From contig CAXIPT010000009.1 of the NCBI GenBank assembly GCA_964030475.1, forward strand, positions 1,302,000-1,365,999: a DNA stretch of 64,000 nt, given 5' to 3'. The stretch's first letter is position 1. Each line of letters starts with the position of its first letter. Below the pieces are notes generated by a model that worked only from the letters and a program-made list of their open reading frames with translations, was not told the DNA's origin and did not search any database. The DNA is from Tethya wilhelma. Lineage: Eukaryota > Porifera > Demospongiae > Tethyida > Tethyidae. The position numbers and the translations under genes were made by a program. This document shows, in pieces, positions 34,619 through 44,585 of the stretch.

Positions 34619-36706
34619 TAGTGACGATGTTGAACATCAAAGGGGCAAGCCGTTATCATTGCTATGTAGCAAACAATTAAATTTCATCAATAATAATTTA
34701 TGTTACTTCAGCTATACAATACACATAAAAATGAAAGCTGAATATTAACCAGGCCTGATGTGGGACAAATGAAGTAAAGTATACTTGAAAATGTATATAG
34801 CATGACTGAGCAGAAAGATCCGATTGCTAGTTGTTCAAGAACTGACAGGTAGGTGTATGTGCTAGTATAGGAGCCAGCAGTACTACCTGTTGATTTTGGG
34901 GCTTTGCTATCCTCTACTCAGCTATGCTCCCTTTTGGTAGTTTTCAGCCCCTCTAATTGTGGTCTCTCCGGTCATTGCATGGCTCAGTTAACTAAAAGGG
35001 CACCAACTTGGCGAGTAGTTAAGTTTACTCTCTTTTCAGCTCAAGCAGCAGCTTTCTTTCTCAGTCACCACTGATCAAGTTTCTCTCTGATTGAAGTGCA
35101 AAATCACGATGAACACGTGGACCTACGCGCATGCGCTGTAGATTGAGATGCACTGGCAATGATCGTCATAAACATATACCATTTTTATAAGACGAGGACG
35201 TACGACAGACGACAAATATATAACATATAACGGGGGTGTATAAGAGGTGTTTGAATGGTGTATATTATTCAACTTTCAAACGTCTTTTACCACATCATCC
35301 CTGCAGTTTGGTTTCAAGCCTGGCTGCTCTGCTGATCTTTGTACTGGGGTTCTTAAGAATGTTATACAGAAATATCTTGAGAATGGTTCACCAGTTTATG
35401 GCTGCTTCTTGGATGCGAGCAAAGCTTTTGACCGAGTTAATCATGCTATTTTGTTTAAAAAGCTTCTCTCTAGAAATCTACCTCCTGCTGTGGTAAGGCT
35501 TCTTTCCTTCTGGTACTCGAGTCAGCGGTTTAAGGTGAGGTGGGCTTCAAATTACTCTGAACCATTCTCTCCTACCAATGGAGTACGGCAAGGTGGAGTT
35601 CTCTCTCCAATATTGTTTACTATTTACATTGATGATCTTCTGGAGTCATTAGAAGGCGATGGAGTTGGGTGCTTCTGGAATCACCACTTTGCTGGGGCTG
35701 TTTGTTATGCCGATGATATTGCGTTAATTGCTCCCTCCCCTTCAGCTCTCCGTAGAATGCTGCAGACTTGCTCTCAGTTTTCTGATCAGCATCATCTATC
35801 CTTCAATGTTACCAAGACTCAACTTATTAAGTTTTATAAGGGGGTCAATTTCAATCTGGTTTCTGAACCCTCCCCCAGATTTGTCTTTCTTGGTGAAAAC
35901 CTATCCTTAAGTAAGTCGGTTGTTCATCTTGGTCACATTCTCTCTTTTAACCTTGCTGATAATGATGATATTCAAGTCATCTCCAGGGATATGTGCCGTA
36001 AGGCTAATTGTCTCCTTCACACATTTTCGTGTTGTGACCCAATTGTGAAGACTCATCTCTTCTCAAGTTTTTGTATGTCACTCTATGGTGCCTCTCTTTG
36101 GAGACTGTCATCCCCTCAGCTCAGTGCTCTTGAAGTTTCCTTCAATAACATCTTAAGAAAGATTTGGTTACTTCCTCGAAATTGCCACACCTCTATTCTC
36201 CATTCGGTTGCTTGCCTTCCCAGCATTTACAATATTGTCTATCTTCGTTCCAGTAAGCTTATATCGTGCGCCATGAAGTCCAATTCCCATCTCATTTCAG
36301 ATATCTACCTCTCGTCATCCTCATGTGCATACACTTCTTTTGGATACAATCTGTTATATGGGGACAAGCACATTAAGCATTATCCGATCTCTGCTCGTTT
36401 GTGTGGTGACTTTGTTCGAACTGCGAGATGCTATCCTGGTGACAATCACCATCTGGAAGCTGACATCCATGACATGTATACCCTTTGACTCTTTCGTATT
36501 GTTTAGTATTGGTGTATACTTTAACATTATTATAATTACATTACTTTACTACGTTACTTTTTGTGTTTTGTTTGTATGTCTATGGCTCCTCTTGTTGGAG
36601 TTTCCAATATTACAATTACAATTACAATAACATAATATAACATATAATATATAGAAAATTTCGCCGTTGACTACACTAGTGTGGGGCTCGCTCCGGCTCG
36701 CCCCAA
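34619..36706. mobile_element. About 2.1 kb insertion in the left arm, itself containing a retrotransposon
   Basis: The uninterrupted right arm reads CTATTTATACCACAAACATT, while the left arm reads CTATTTATACCAAC, then 2.09 kb of other sequence, then ACATTACTGACAG. Removing the nested retrotransposon leaves about 0.65 kb with no coding signal. The class of the outer insertion is unknown; I see no clear terminal repeats. Confidence 0.6.
35214..36646 (+). mobile_element. 5'-truncated non-LTR retrotransposon with reverse transcriptase frame
   Basis: A frame at 35,247-36,488 encodes the reverse transcriptase core: FLDASKAFDRVNH (motif A), NGVRQGGVLSPILFTIYIDD (motif B region), YADDIAL (catalytic YADD, motif C) and a following SFNVTKTQLIKF thumb-side motif. 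There is no endonuclease domain and no start of the element, so it is 5'-truncated. The 3' end has short ATTACA repeats (about 36,603-36,630), typical of LINE tails in the CR1/L2/Rex range. ATATAACATATAA occurs on both sides (about 35,217 and 36,634), a likely target duplication. The RT stretch is intact through the motifs, suggesting recent insertion, but the copy cannot be autonomous. Confidence 0.85.
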
Positions 36707-37257
36707 TGACATTACTGACAGAAAATGTTAGTTGGGTTTCGTTAATGAGATTCATTGGAGACGTGACGCTAAATGGAATGCAGTTAATTGATTCAATGTA
36801 AGTGACGTAATCATACGCGAACTGGAATGTAATTAACACCGCGCCGTAAAATGTAATATTGCGAAAACAGCTTCTCCAGCCTGGCTTCTACAAAAGGCCT
36901 AGCCTATGAATAATGGCTTAGCTACCAAGAAATCAGCTATCCAAGTTTATTCTTTTAGCTAGAGAAGCTAAAAAGCCTTTGCCTCATACCCAGGCTCCTC
37001 CTTCATGAATAATCAATCAATCAATCATCATTACACCCACAAGGGGCAGTGGTTTGCACACAAACAACGCAGAGATAAAAATGTCACAAAACAAAACAAA
37101 ACAAACATAAACAAGTCTGGTGAGAGAGAGAGTTCTGCAACAGGATGATGAACCGTCGGCAATGACCACCAAAGAGGCTACCCATCCCACCATGACGAAG
37201 TAGACCACGAGACAAAGTAACAAGACTTCAGGAAAAACCAGGGCCATCCGCCACGTG

Positions 37258-39611
37258 TGGTTCTTGGGTTCTCCAGTAATTTTGATGGGAAATGGTTCTT
37301 GGGTTCTCCAATAGTTTTGATGGGAAAAGGTTCTTGGATTCTCCAATAGTTTTGATGGGAAAAGGTTTCTTGGGTTCTCCAATAGTTTTGATCGGAAAAG
37401 GTTCTTGGGTTCTCCAATAGATTCAATGAAAAAAGGTTCAGTCTTTGGATCCCCAATATTTTTGATGAGAAAAGGTTCTTGGGTTCTCCAATAGTTTTGA
37501 TGGGAAAGGGTTTTTGGATTCTCGAATAGTTTTAATGGGAAAAGGTTCTTGGGTTCTCCAATAGTTTTGATGGGAAAAGGTTCTTGGGTTCTCCAATAGT
37601 TTTGATGGGAAAAGGTTCTTGGGTTCTCCAATAGTTTTGATGGGAAAAGGTTCTTGGGTTCTCCGATAGTTTCAATGGAAAAAGGTTCTTTGGATCCCCA
37701 ATATTTTTGATGGGAAAAGGTTCTTGGGTTCTCCAATAGTTTTGATGGGAAAAGGTTTCTTGGGTTCTCCAATATAGTTTTGATGGGAAATGGTTTTGGG
37801 TTCTCCACTAGTTTTAGTGGGAAAGGTTCTCGGGTTCTCCACTAGTTTTAGTGGGAAAGGTTCTTGGGTTCTCCACTAGTTTTAGTGGGAAAGGTTCTTC
37901 ACTAGTTTTTGTGGGAAAAGGTTCTCCACTAGTTTTAGTGGGAAAGGTTCTCAAGTTCTCCACTAGTTTTAGTGGGAAAGGTTCTCGGGCTCTCCAATAG
38001 TTTTGATGGGAAAAGTTTCTTGGGTTCTCCAATAGTTTTGATAGGAAAAGGTTCTTTGGTTCTCCAATATTTTACGATGGGAAAAGGTTCTTGGGTTCTC
38101 CCGCAATAGTTTTGATAGGAAAAAGTTCTTTGGTTCTCCAATATTTTTGATGGGAAAAGGTTCTTGGGTTCTCCAATAGTTTCAATGGAAAAAGGTTCTT
38201 TGAATTGGATCCCCAATATTTTTGATGAGAAAAGGTTCTTGGGTTCTCCAATATAGTTTTGATGGGAAATGGTTCTTGGGTTCTCCACTAGTTTTAGTGG
38301 GAAAGGTTCTCGGGTTCTCCACTAGTTTTAGTGGGAAAGGTTCTTGGGTTCTCCACTAGTTTTAATGAGAAAAGGTTCTTGGGTTCTCCACTAGTTTTAA
38401 TGAGAAAAGGTTCTTGGGTTCTCCAGTAGTTTTAGTGGGAAAGGTTCTTGGGTTCTCCACTGTAGTTTTAATGAGAAAAGGTTTTTGGGTTCTCCACTAG
38501 TTTTAGTGGGGAAAGGTTCTTGGGTTCTCCACTAGTTTTCTTGGGTTAATTCTCCACTATAGTTTTAATGAGAAAAAGGTTCTTTGGTTCTCCAACAGTT
38601 TTGATGAAAAAAGGTTCTTGGGTTCTCCAATAGTTTTAATGAGAAAAGTTCTTGGGTTCTACACTAGTTTTAGTGGGAAAAGGTTCTTGGGTTCTCCAAT
38701 AGTTTTGATGGGAAAAGGTTTCTTGGGTTCTCCAATATAGTTTTGATGGGAAATGGTTCTTGGGTTCTCCACTAGTTTTAGTGGGAAAGGTTCTCGGGTT
38801 CTCCACTAGTTTTGATGGGAAAAGGTTTCTTGGGTTCTCCAATAGTTTTGATGGGAAATGGTTCTTGGGTTCTCCACTAGTTTTAGTGGGAAAGGTTCTC
38901 GGCTTCTCCACTAGTTTTAGTGGGAAAGGTTTTTGGGTTCTCCACTAGTTTTAGTGGGAAAGGTTCTCGGGTTCTTCAATAGTTTTGATGGGAAAAGGTT
39001 CTTGGGTTCTCCAATAGTTTTGATGGGAAAAGGTTCTTGGGTTCTCCAATAGTTTTGATGGGAAAAGGTTTTTCCATGGGTTCTCCAAAAGCTTTGATGG
39101 GAAAAGGTTCTTGGGTTCTCCAGTAATTTTGATGGGAAATGGTTCTTGGGTTCTCCAATAGTTTTGATGGGAAAAGGTTCTTGGATTCTCCAATAGTTTT
39201 GATGGGAAAAGGTTTCTTGGGTTCTCCAATAGTTTTGATCGGAAAAGGTTCTTGGGTTCTCCAATAGTTTCAATGAAAAAAGGTTCAGTCTTTGGATCCC
39301 CAATATTTTTGATGAGAAAAGGTTCTTAGGTTCTCCAATAGTTTTGATGGGAAAGGATTTTTGGATTCTCGAATAGTTTTAATGGGAAAAGGTTCTTGGG
39401 TTCTCCAATAGTTTTGATGGGAAAAGGTTCTTGGGTTCTCCAATAGTTTTGATGGGAAAAGGTTCTTGGGTTCTCCAATATTTTACGATGGGAAAAGGTT
39501 CTTGGGTTCTCCAATAGTTTTAATAGGAAAAGGTTCTTTGGTTCTCCAATATTTTTTGATGGGAAAAGGTTCTTGGGTTCTCCAATAGTTTCAATGGAAA
39601 AAGGTTCTTTG
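37258..39611. repeat. 34-35 bp minisatellite array 2
   Basis: About 68 units are present. Here the main variant is TCTCCAATAGTTTTGATGGG followed by AAAAGGTTCTTGGGT, mixed with blocks of the CACTAG...TAGTGG hairpin variant (37,800-38,000; 38,280-38,560; 38,640-38,960). Higher-order repetition is visible: the run around 37,258-37,500 resembles 39,120-39,360, including a rare GGTTCAGTCTTTGGATCCCC unit. The array ends at an N. Long minus-strand frames such as 37,017-37,808 come from the repeat and are not genes. Confidence 0.95.
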
Positions 39612-39612
39612 N
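39612..39612. other. Assembly gap (single N) at the end of minisatellite array 2
   Basis: The N separates the array from the block at 39,613-42,270, so the true size of the array and its junction are unknown. Confidence 0.8.
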
Positions 39613-39712
39613 TTCTTTCTACTGTGTGTACAAAGTGTTTTAGAACACAACAAAACATTAGCTAAGCCTGCTGAGCACAAGGCACTGAGCTCAGTGCCTG
39701 CCTGACATCTGA
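39613..39712 (+). repeat. About 100 bp terminal inverted repeat, left copy
   Basis: TTCTTTCTACTGTGTGTACA at 39,613 through TGCCTGACATCTGAG is repeated in inverted orientation at about 42,163-42,270 with almost no differences. The pair brackets the right arm of the inverted duplication, and each copy adjoins a minisatellite array. Confidence 0.85.
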
Positions 39713-40111
39713 GCCAGCCACGATTTGTTTGTGGCTCTTTTCTTAGAAAAACTCAGTGTCTGACCCTGCAGTGAAAAGAGTGAACAATTAGATAATACTA
39801 TTAATAGCCCATATGGTTCAGTTTTGCCAGTTCTTCAAATTTTGAGTTCTAAAATACACTGCCATATCGCGCGTATCTAAAATAACGGACCTATTCTGAT
39901 AATCATATTCATGACACCGGGCTATAATCATATTCATGACCGTGGATGAAAATGGCAGTGTGAAATGGCGACGTGATGTTGCTGTCGACTGTCAGTCAGA
40001 GGTGTAGTTGTGACTTCTTGTCTACCTCTGCTCATGCTCATGGTGATTTGTGTCTGTCCTGTTTTCGGTCTGTTCTGAGTCAGCTTGAGTTTCTGTCTCC
40101 GGCGTGGTGTG

Positions 40112-42092
40112 ATGGTCACACGTGGCGGACGGCCCTGCTGACAGAACTTTGTCTCGTGGTCTACTTCGTCATGGTGGGATGGGTAGCCTCTTTGGTGGTC
40201 ATTGCCGACGGTTCATCATCCTGTTGCAGAACTCTCTCTCTCACCAGACTTGTTTATGTGTTTTGTTTTGCAGTGCGACATTTTTATCTCTGCGTTGTTT
40301 GTGTGCAAAGCACTGCCCCTTGTGGGTGTAAATTCACTGTAAAGTGTAATGATGATTGATTGATTGATTATTCGTGAAGGAGGCGAGGAGCCTGGGTATA
40401 TATGAGGCAAAGGAGTTTTTAGCTTCTCTAGCTAAAAGAATAAACTTGGATAGCTGATTTCTTGGTAGCTAAGCCATTATTCATACTAGCCTAGGCTAGG
40501 CCTTTTGTAGAAGCCAGGCTGGAGAAGCTGTTTTCGCAATAATACATTTTACGGCGCGGTGTTAATTACATTCCAGTTCGCGTATGATTACGTCACTTAC
40601 ATTGAATCAATTAACTGCATTCCATTTAGCGTCACGTCCGCGTCTCCAATGAATCTCATTAACGAAACCCAACTAACATTTTCTATCAGTAATGTTTGTG
40701 GTATAAATAGGGACTCGCAACTATATATAGTAAGTGTGTTAGTGAAGCGGGGCTATGGCAGGAGTAAAATACTGCCTAAGGTTCATCACATACATGGTCC
40801 GGGGGCCGTGGTGAGTCTCCCCTGAAATATATGCCTCGCTTACTGCATGCTTACATACATTAGTTAAGCCCCCACCTACTCGCAGAACCTATGTCAGTCA
40901 TAGCGTCTTTGTGACTGGCATGTAGTGTACGGGGTAGGTGGGATAAAGGATGGAAGGTACGTGTAAGCCCTTGATCGTGCAGCGCTAGCACAGTCATATG
41001 ACAAGGTCAAGGCTCGTACTTGAAATCCCCGCTTAACTTTTTTTTTTTTTTGACCATCATATCTCAGTCTAGGAAGGTCGTATTGAGCTGGGGTTGGTAC
41101 CATTGCGATCAGCTTGAAGAAATCTAAGTTTATATTTAAGCTTTCTTAGAAGTGACTGCAACTATTTCTATGCCACAGCAAAATTAGATGTTAGGCTTCT
41201 TGACTCTAATGCTTCAAGAGAAGTTTTACAGTTCCCATACTCCAATTGCAACTAACACCAGAACTATATAGCTGGTTTCCTGGTCGCCAGCACGAATCAC
41301 CTGATTTTAGTTTTCAAAATTGACGACCCAAGACTGAGTTCTAACTTCTCTTTACTTCGATTTCGCTTTTTGATGGACACAGGACCACTGGCCGCGTGGC
41401 AAGAGTTGATTTCGCTTTTAAATAACTGCTAGTGTAGGCTTGCTATGGATGTGAAACTCTTAGAGTTTGCTTTATAAGTCAGATTTCTGCTTCTAGCTGG
41501 CTTTCTGGACGCAAGCCCGAAATGAGCTGAACTGCATTTTCAAAATTGACGACCCTTGACTTTGTTCTAAAATTAATATACTTGAAAACAAAAAAAAAGC
41601 GTGCACGCTGAGCGAGGATTTGCACCATGTGTACCCTAGTAATTTATTATTGTCATTCACAAACTAAACGAATTAATAAAAATAAGAACAAGTTTTTCAG
41701 TGTACTGATTTCTCAGATCACAAATTAATAATTATTAAATCATGGTTTAAAATATCAATAATATTATGGGCGGTGTTCAACTACATCTCAAACAGTAGTG
41801 CTGCTGAGAACAGTGGGGGTCAAAGTTCGTCGTAACTGTGCTGGCTGATCACGGTTAGTACTAACAGACCTCAAGGCAGACTCCTGCAGACATAGTGACA
41901 AGAGAGGGCAGACTCAAAACAAACCAGTTAGGAGCTAACAGCGATCACATCACTGCTAGAGGTGTACTGGTAATCGCATGCACAAGAAGCCTGGCTAACA
42001 CAAACACTAGCTAATGTCAAGAGTTCATAAATGAACTCTTGTTAATGTCCATCAAATGAAAAAAGTTTTGCTATGCCAAGCTCAAGCAAGAG
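40112..42092. repeat. Right arm of the large inverted duplication (uninterrupted)
   Basis: This is the inverted counterpart of 33,213-37,257 without the 2.1 kb insertion. It holds an inverted copy of the last kazrin exon, the downstream AT-rich region, a T-run, and part of the dispersed repeat (41,055-41,130). Confidence 0.88.
41788..41883 (-). pseudogene. Inverted copy of the last kazrin exon
   Basis: The 96 bp correspond to the exon at 33,416-33,511, with the stop (read as TCA at 41,788-41,790) and the CTGCAG acceptor context kept. A few substitutions separate the copies, for example GATCACGGTT here against the inverse of AATCGTGATC. There is no upstream kazrin exon on this strand, so it is a detached fragment unless spliced to something unseen. 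Confidence 0.85.
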
Positions 42093-42162
42093 TGGATAAG
42101 AGGGGGGGAGGAAGAGTATCGAACTACGGTATACCCCACGGAAACACTGTTGGGAAAGTAAC

Positions 42163-42270
42163 ATGACTCAGATGTCAGGCAGGCACTGAGCTCAGTGCCT
42201 TGTGCTCAGCAGGCTTAGCTAATGTTTTGTTGTGTTCTAAAACACTTTGTACACACAGTAGAAAGAAAGT
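42163..42270 (-). repeat. About 100 bp terminal inverted repeat, right copy
   Basis: The inverse of 39,613-39,712, ending TGTACACACAGTAGAAAGAA. Minisatellite array 3 starts about 12 bp beyond it. Confidence 0.85.
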
Positions 42271-42281
42271 CTTAGTGTCTG

Positions 42282-43510
42282 CCACTAGTTTTAGTGGGAA
42301 AGGTTCTTGGGTTCTCCACTAGTTTTAATAAGAAAAGGTTCTTTGGTTCTCCAATAGGGAAAAGGTTCTTGGGTTCTCCAATAGTTTTAATGAGAAAAGG
42401 TTCTTGGGTTCTCCAATAGTTAAATTTTAGTGGGAAAAGGTTCTTGGGCTCTCCACTAGTTTTAGTGGGAAAAGGTTCTTGGGTTCTCCACTAGTTTTAA
42501 TAAGAAAAGGTTCATTGGTTCTCCAATAGTTTTGATGGGAAAAGGTTCTTGGTTTCTCCAATAGTCACTAATGAGAAAAGGTTCTTGGGTTCTCCAATAG
42601 TTAAATTTTAGTGGGAAAAGGTTCTTGGGTTCTCCACTAGTTTTAGTGGGAAAGGTTCTTGGGTTCTCCACTAGTTTTAGTGGGAAAAGGTTCTTGGGTT
42701 CTCCAATGGGAAAAGGTTTCTTGGGTTCTCCAATAGTTTTGATGGGAAATGGTTCTTGGGTTCTCCACTAGTTTTAGTGGGAAAGGTTCTCGGGTTCTCC
42801 ACTAATTTTAGTGGGAAAGGTTCTTGGGTTCTCCACTAGTTTTAGTGGGAAAGGTTCTCGGGTTCTCTAATAGTTTTGATGGGAAAAGGTTCTCGGGTTC
42901 TCCAATAGTTTTGATGGGAAAAGGTTCTTGGGTTCTCCAATAGTTTTAATGGGAAAAGGTTTCTTGGGTTTTCCAATAGTTTTGATGGGAAAAGGTTCTC
43001 CGGTTCTCCAATAGTTTTGATGGGAAAAGGTTCTTGGGTTCTCCAGTAGTTTTGATGCGAAAAGGTTCTTGGGTAATTCTCCAACAGTTTTGATTGGAAA
43101 AGGTTCTCGGGTTCTCGGAGACTCCAATAGTTTTAATGAGAAAAGGTTCTTGGGTTCTCCACTAAGAAAGGTTCTTGGGTTCTCCACTAGTTTTAATGGG
43201 AAAAGGTTCTCAAGTTCTCCACTAGTTTTAGTGGGAAAGGTTCTCGGGTTCTCCAATAGTTTTGATGGGAAAAGGTTCTCGGGTTCTCCAATAGTTTTGA
43301 TGGGAAAAGGTTCTTGGGTTCTCCAATAGTTTTGATGGGAAAAGGTTCTTGGGCTCTCCACTGAGTAGTTTTGATGGGAAAACGGTTCTTGGGTTCTCCA
43401 ATAGTTTTAATGAGAAAAAGTTCTTGGGTTCTCCGCTAGTTTTAGTGGGAAAAGGTTCTTGGGTTCTCCAATAGTTTTGATGGGAAAAGGTTCTCCAGTA
43501 TAGTTTAGGC
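42282..43510. repeat. 34-35 bp minisatellite array 3
   Basis: About 35 units in the same orientation as arrays 1 and 2, mixing the CACTAG/TAGTGG and CAATAG/GATGGG variants. Irregular units with insertions (AGTTAAATTTTAGTGGG twice, near 42,418 and 42,598) show local duplication. Confidence 0.95.
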
Positions 43511-44334
43511 TGGGAAGATGGGTTCTTAAGTTACCCTGCGGTTTATGTACTTTACTGACCTGTTACCTACTTTTAGGTTCAAGTTACTGGGAAATGGGTT
43601 TTTGGGTTCAACTTCTTCAGTTAGTTACTCAGGCTAGGAAAAGTTGAGTGTTCAATAAGGTTCAGGATATTTATATCAATCAATAGTAATTCTTCCAGAT
43701 ATGCGAGGATTCATGTCTTGGCAGGCCTGATGTCCTGCCAGGAGTGCCAGATACATCCTCAAAGACTATGTTGCAACTAGTGGCCTCAGTGGTGGTCTCT
43801 GGTCATATTAGGTGTATAATGTGGTATGTGTGTGTGTGTGTGTGTGTCATCCATTATTAGGGTAAGCTGCTCTACTCTCCGAGCACTCTCCACCACCTGG
43901 TGCGGTCCGGGGCTGCACTGAAGTGTTTAATTTTCCATGGAAACAAATCCCACATGAAGGACATCTGAAGCAAGATGACACAATCTCTTCATTGGCAAAT
44001 ATTTTAGGTGTGCATGCATTTACGATCATTTACCATCTGCTATATCTTGACTGTAGGAAGCCTCCATTGCTGGAGTTGTTGGAAAGAGTGCGGAATTTGA
44101 TACTTACAGCGACTTTTCAAATCTTGCTATTATGCAGTGAATTAATGTGTATATGTTCACCTGGTGACAGTATATTGTATAATTTCCCATGATTTCCATG
44201 GCAAAGGGTCATTAACAACTGCATGCAGCAGTGTTCTAATTATAAGTACGTCATTATTGGAAAGAAATTTCGAACACCTGGCCATGCTGTGCAGGTGAGC
44301 ATTGGTTAGAGTACCACTTGCACATCTCTCAAGA
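43511..44334. other. Region between minisatellite and SMCO4, no assigned gene
   Basis: It has a short GT run (about 43,826-43,846), a GGCAGGCCTGATGTCCTGCC imperfect palindrome (about 43,724) and a 35-codon plus frame at 43,861-43,968 (KLLYSPSTLHHLVRSGAALK) that I cannot assign. The end must hold the SMCO4 promoter. Confidence 0.45.
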
Positions 44335-44517
44335 ATGGTTCGCCAACTTCGAGGTGGGAACAAGAAAGAGACGAGACGTGAACGTCGCGAGAGGAGAGAA
44401 GTGAATGCTGCTGCCAAAGATAAAATCCTGTCCTTCGCCCTCCCCATCTTGCTGATGATTGTATTCTTCGTTATTTTCTTCATCTACATGGCCACCAGGG
44501 ACCCCGCTCTCGTCTGA
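44335..44517 (+). CDS. SMCO4: Single-pass membrane and coiled-coil protein 4 (small membrane protein)
   Basis: The 60-residue product matches the vertebrate 59-residue SMCO4 throughout: MVRQLRGGNKKETRRERRER against MRQLKGKPKKETSKDKKERK. A basic helical N-terminal half is followed by one membrane segment (FALPILLMIVFFVIFFIYMA) and a short TRDPALV tail. It is a single exon with ATG at 44,335 and TGA at 44,515. The function of the family is poorly known. The next gene, ESF1, begins only 68 bp downstream on the same strand, which leaves little room for separate 3' and 5' ends. Confidence 0.88.
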   Translation: MVRQLRGGNKKETRRERRERREVNAAAKDKILSFALPILLMIVFFVIFFIYMATRDPALV

Positions 44518-44585
44518 CACGACCCCTCAATACTGCCAGTTATAGTTTAAGTGTAGAGTTAAATTAGAATACTAGTAGTGATATA

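Larger units (their letters stand above)
33213..37257. repeat. Left arm of a large inverted duplication (interrupted)
   Basis: From CTTGAGCTTGGCATAGCAAA at 33,213 the sequence matches, inverted, the segment ending at about 42,092. The match covers the last kazrin intron and exon and 1.1 kb of downstream sequence up to about 34,618. It breaks, then resumes at about 36,707 and runs to CGCCACGTGTG at about 37,257, matching down to about 40,112. Without the 2.1 kb insertion the arm is about 1.95 kb. The arms differ by scattered substitutions and indels, for example in the T-run near 33,702 and at GTTACACGTCCC against GTTGCGAGTCCC, so this is not a perfect assembly fold-back. Confidence 0.88.

Noticed and set aside
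37017..39658. Long minus-strand frames (up to 263 codons, repeating ENPRTF...KTIGEPKNLF)
   Set aside because: They are translations of the 34-35 bp minisatellite, which happens to lack stops in some frames. There is no start context or homology, and the same pattern appears in every array.
33213..42092. Inverted duplication as a pure assembly fold-back artefact
   Set aside because: The arms differ by substitutions, indels and a 2.1 kb insertion, and the right arm lies inside one contig. An alternate-allele misplacement remains possible and is noted in the finding.
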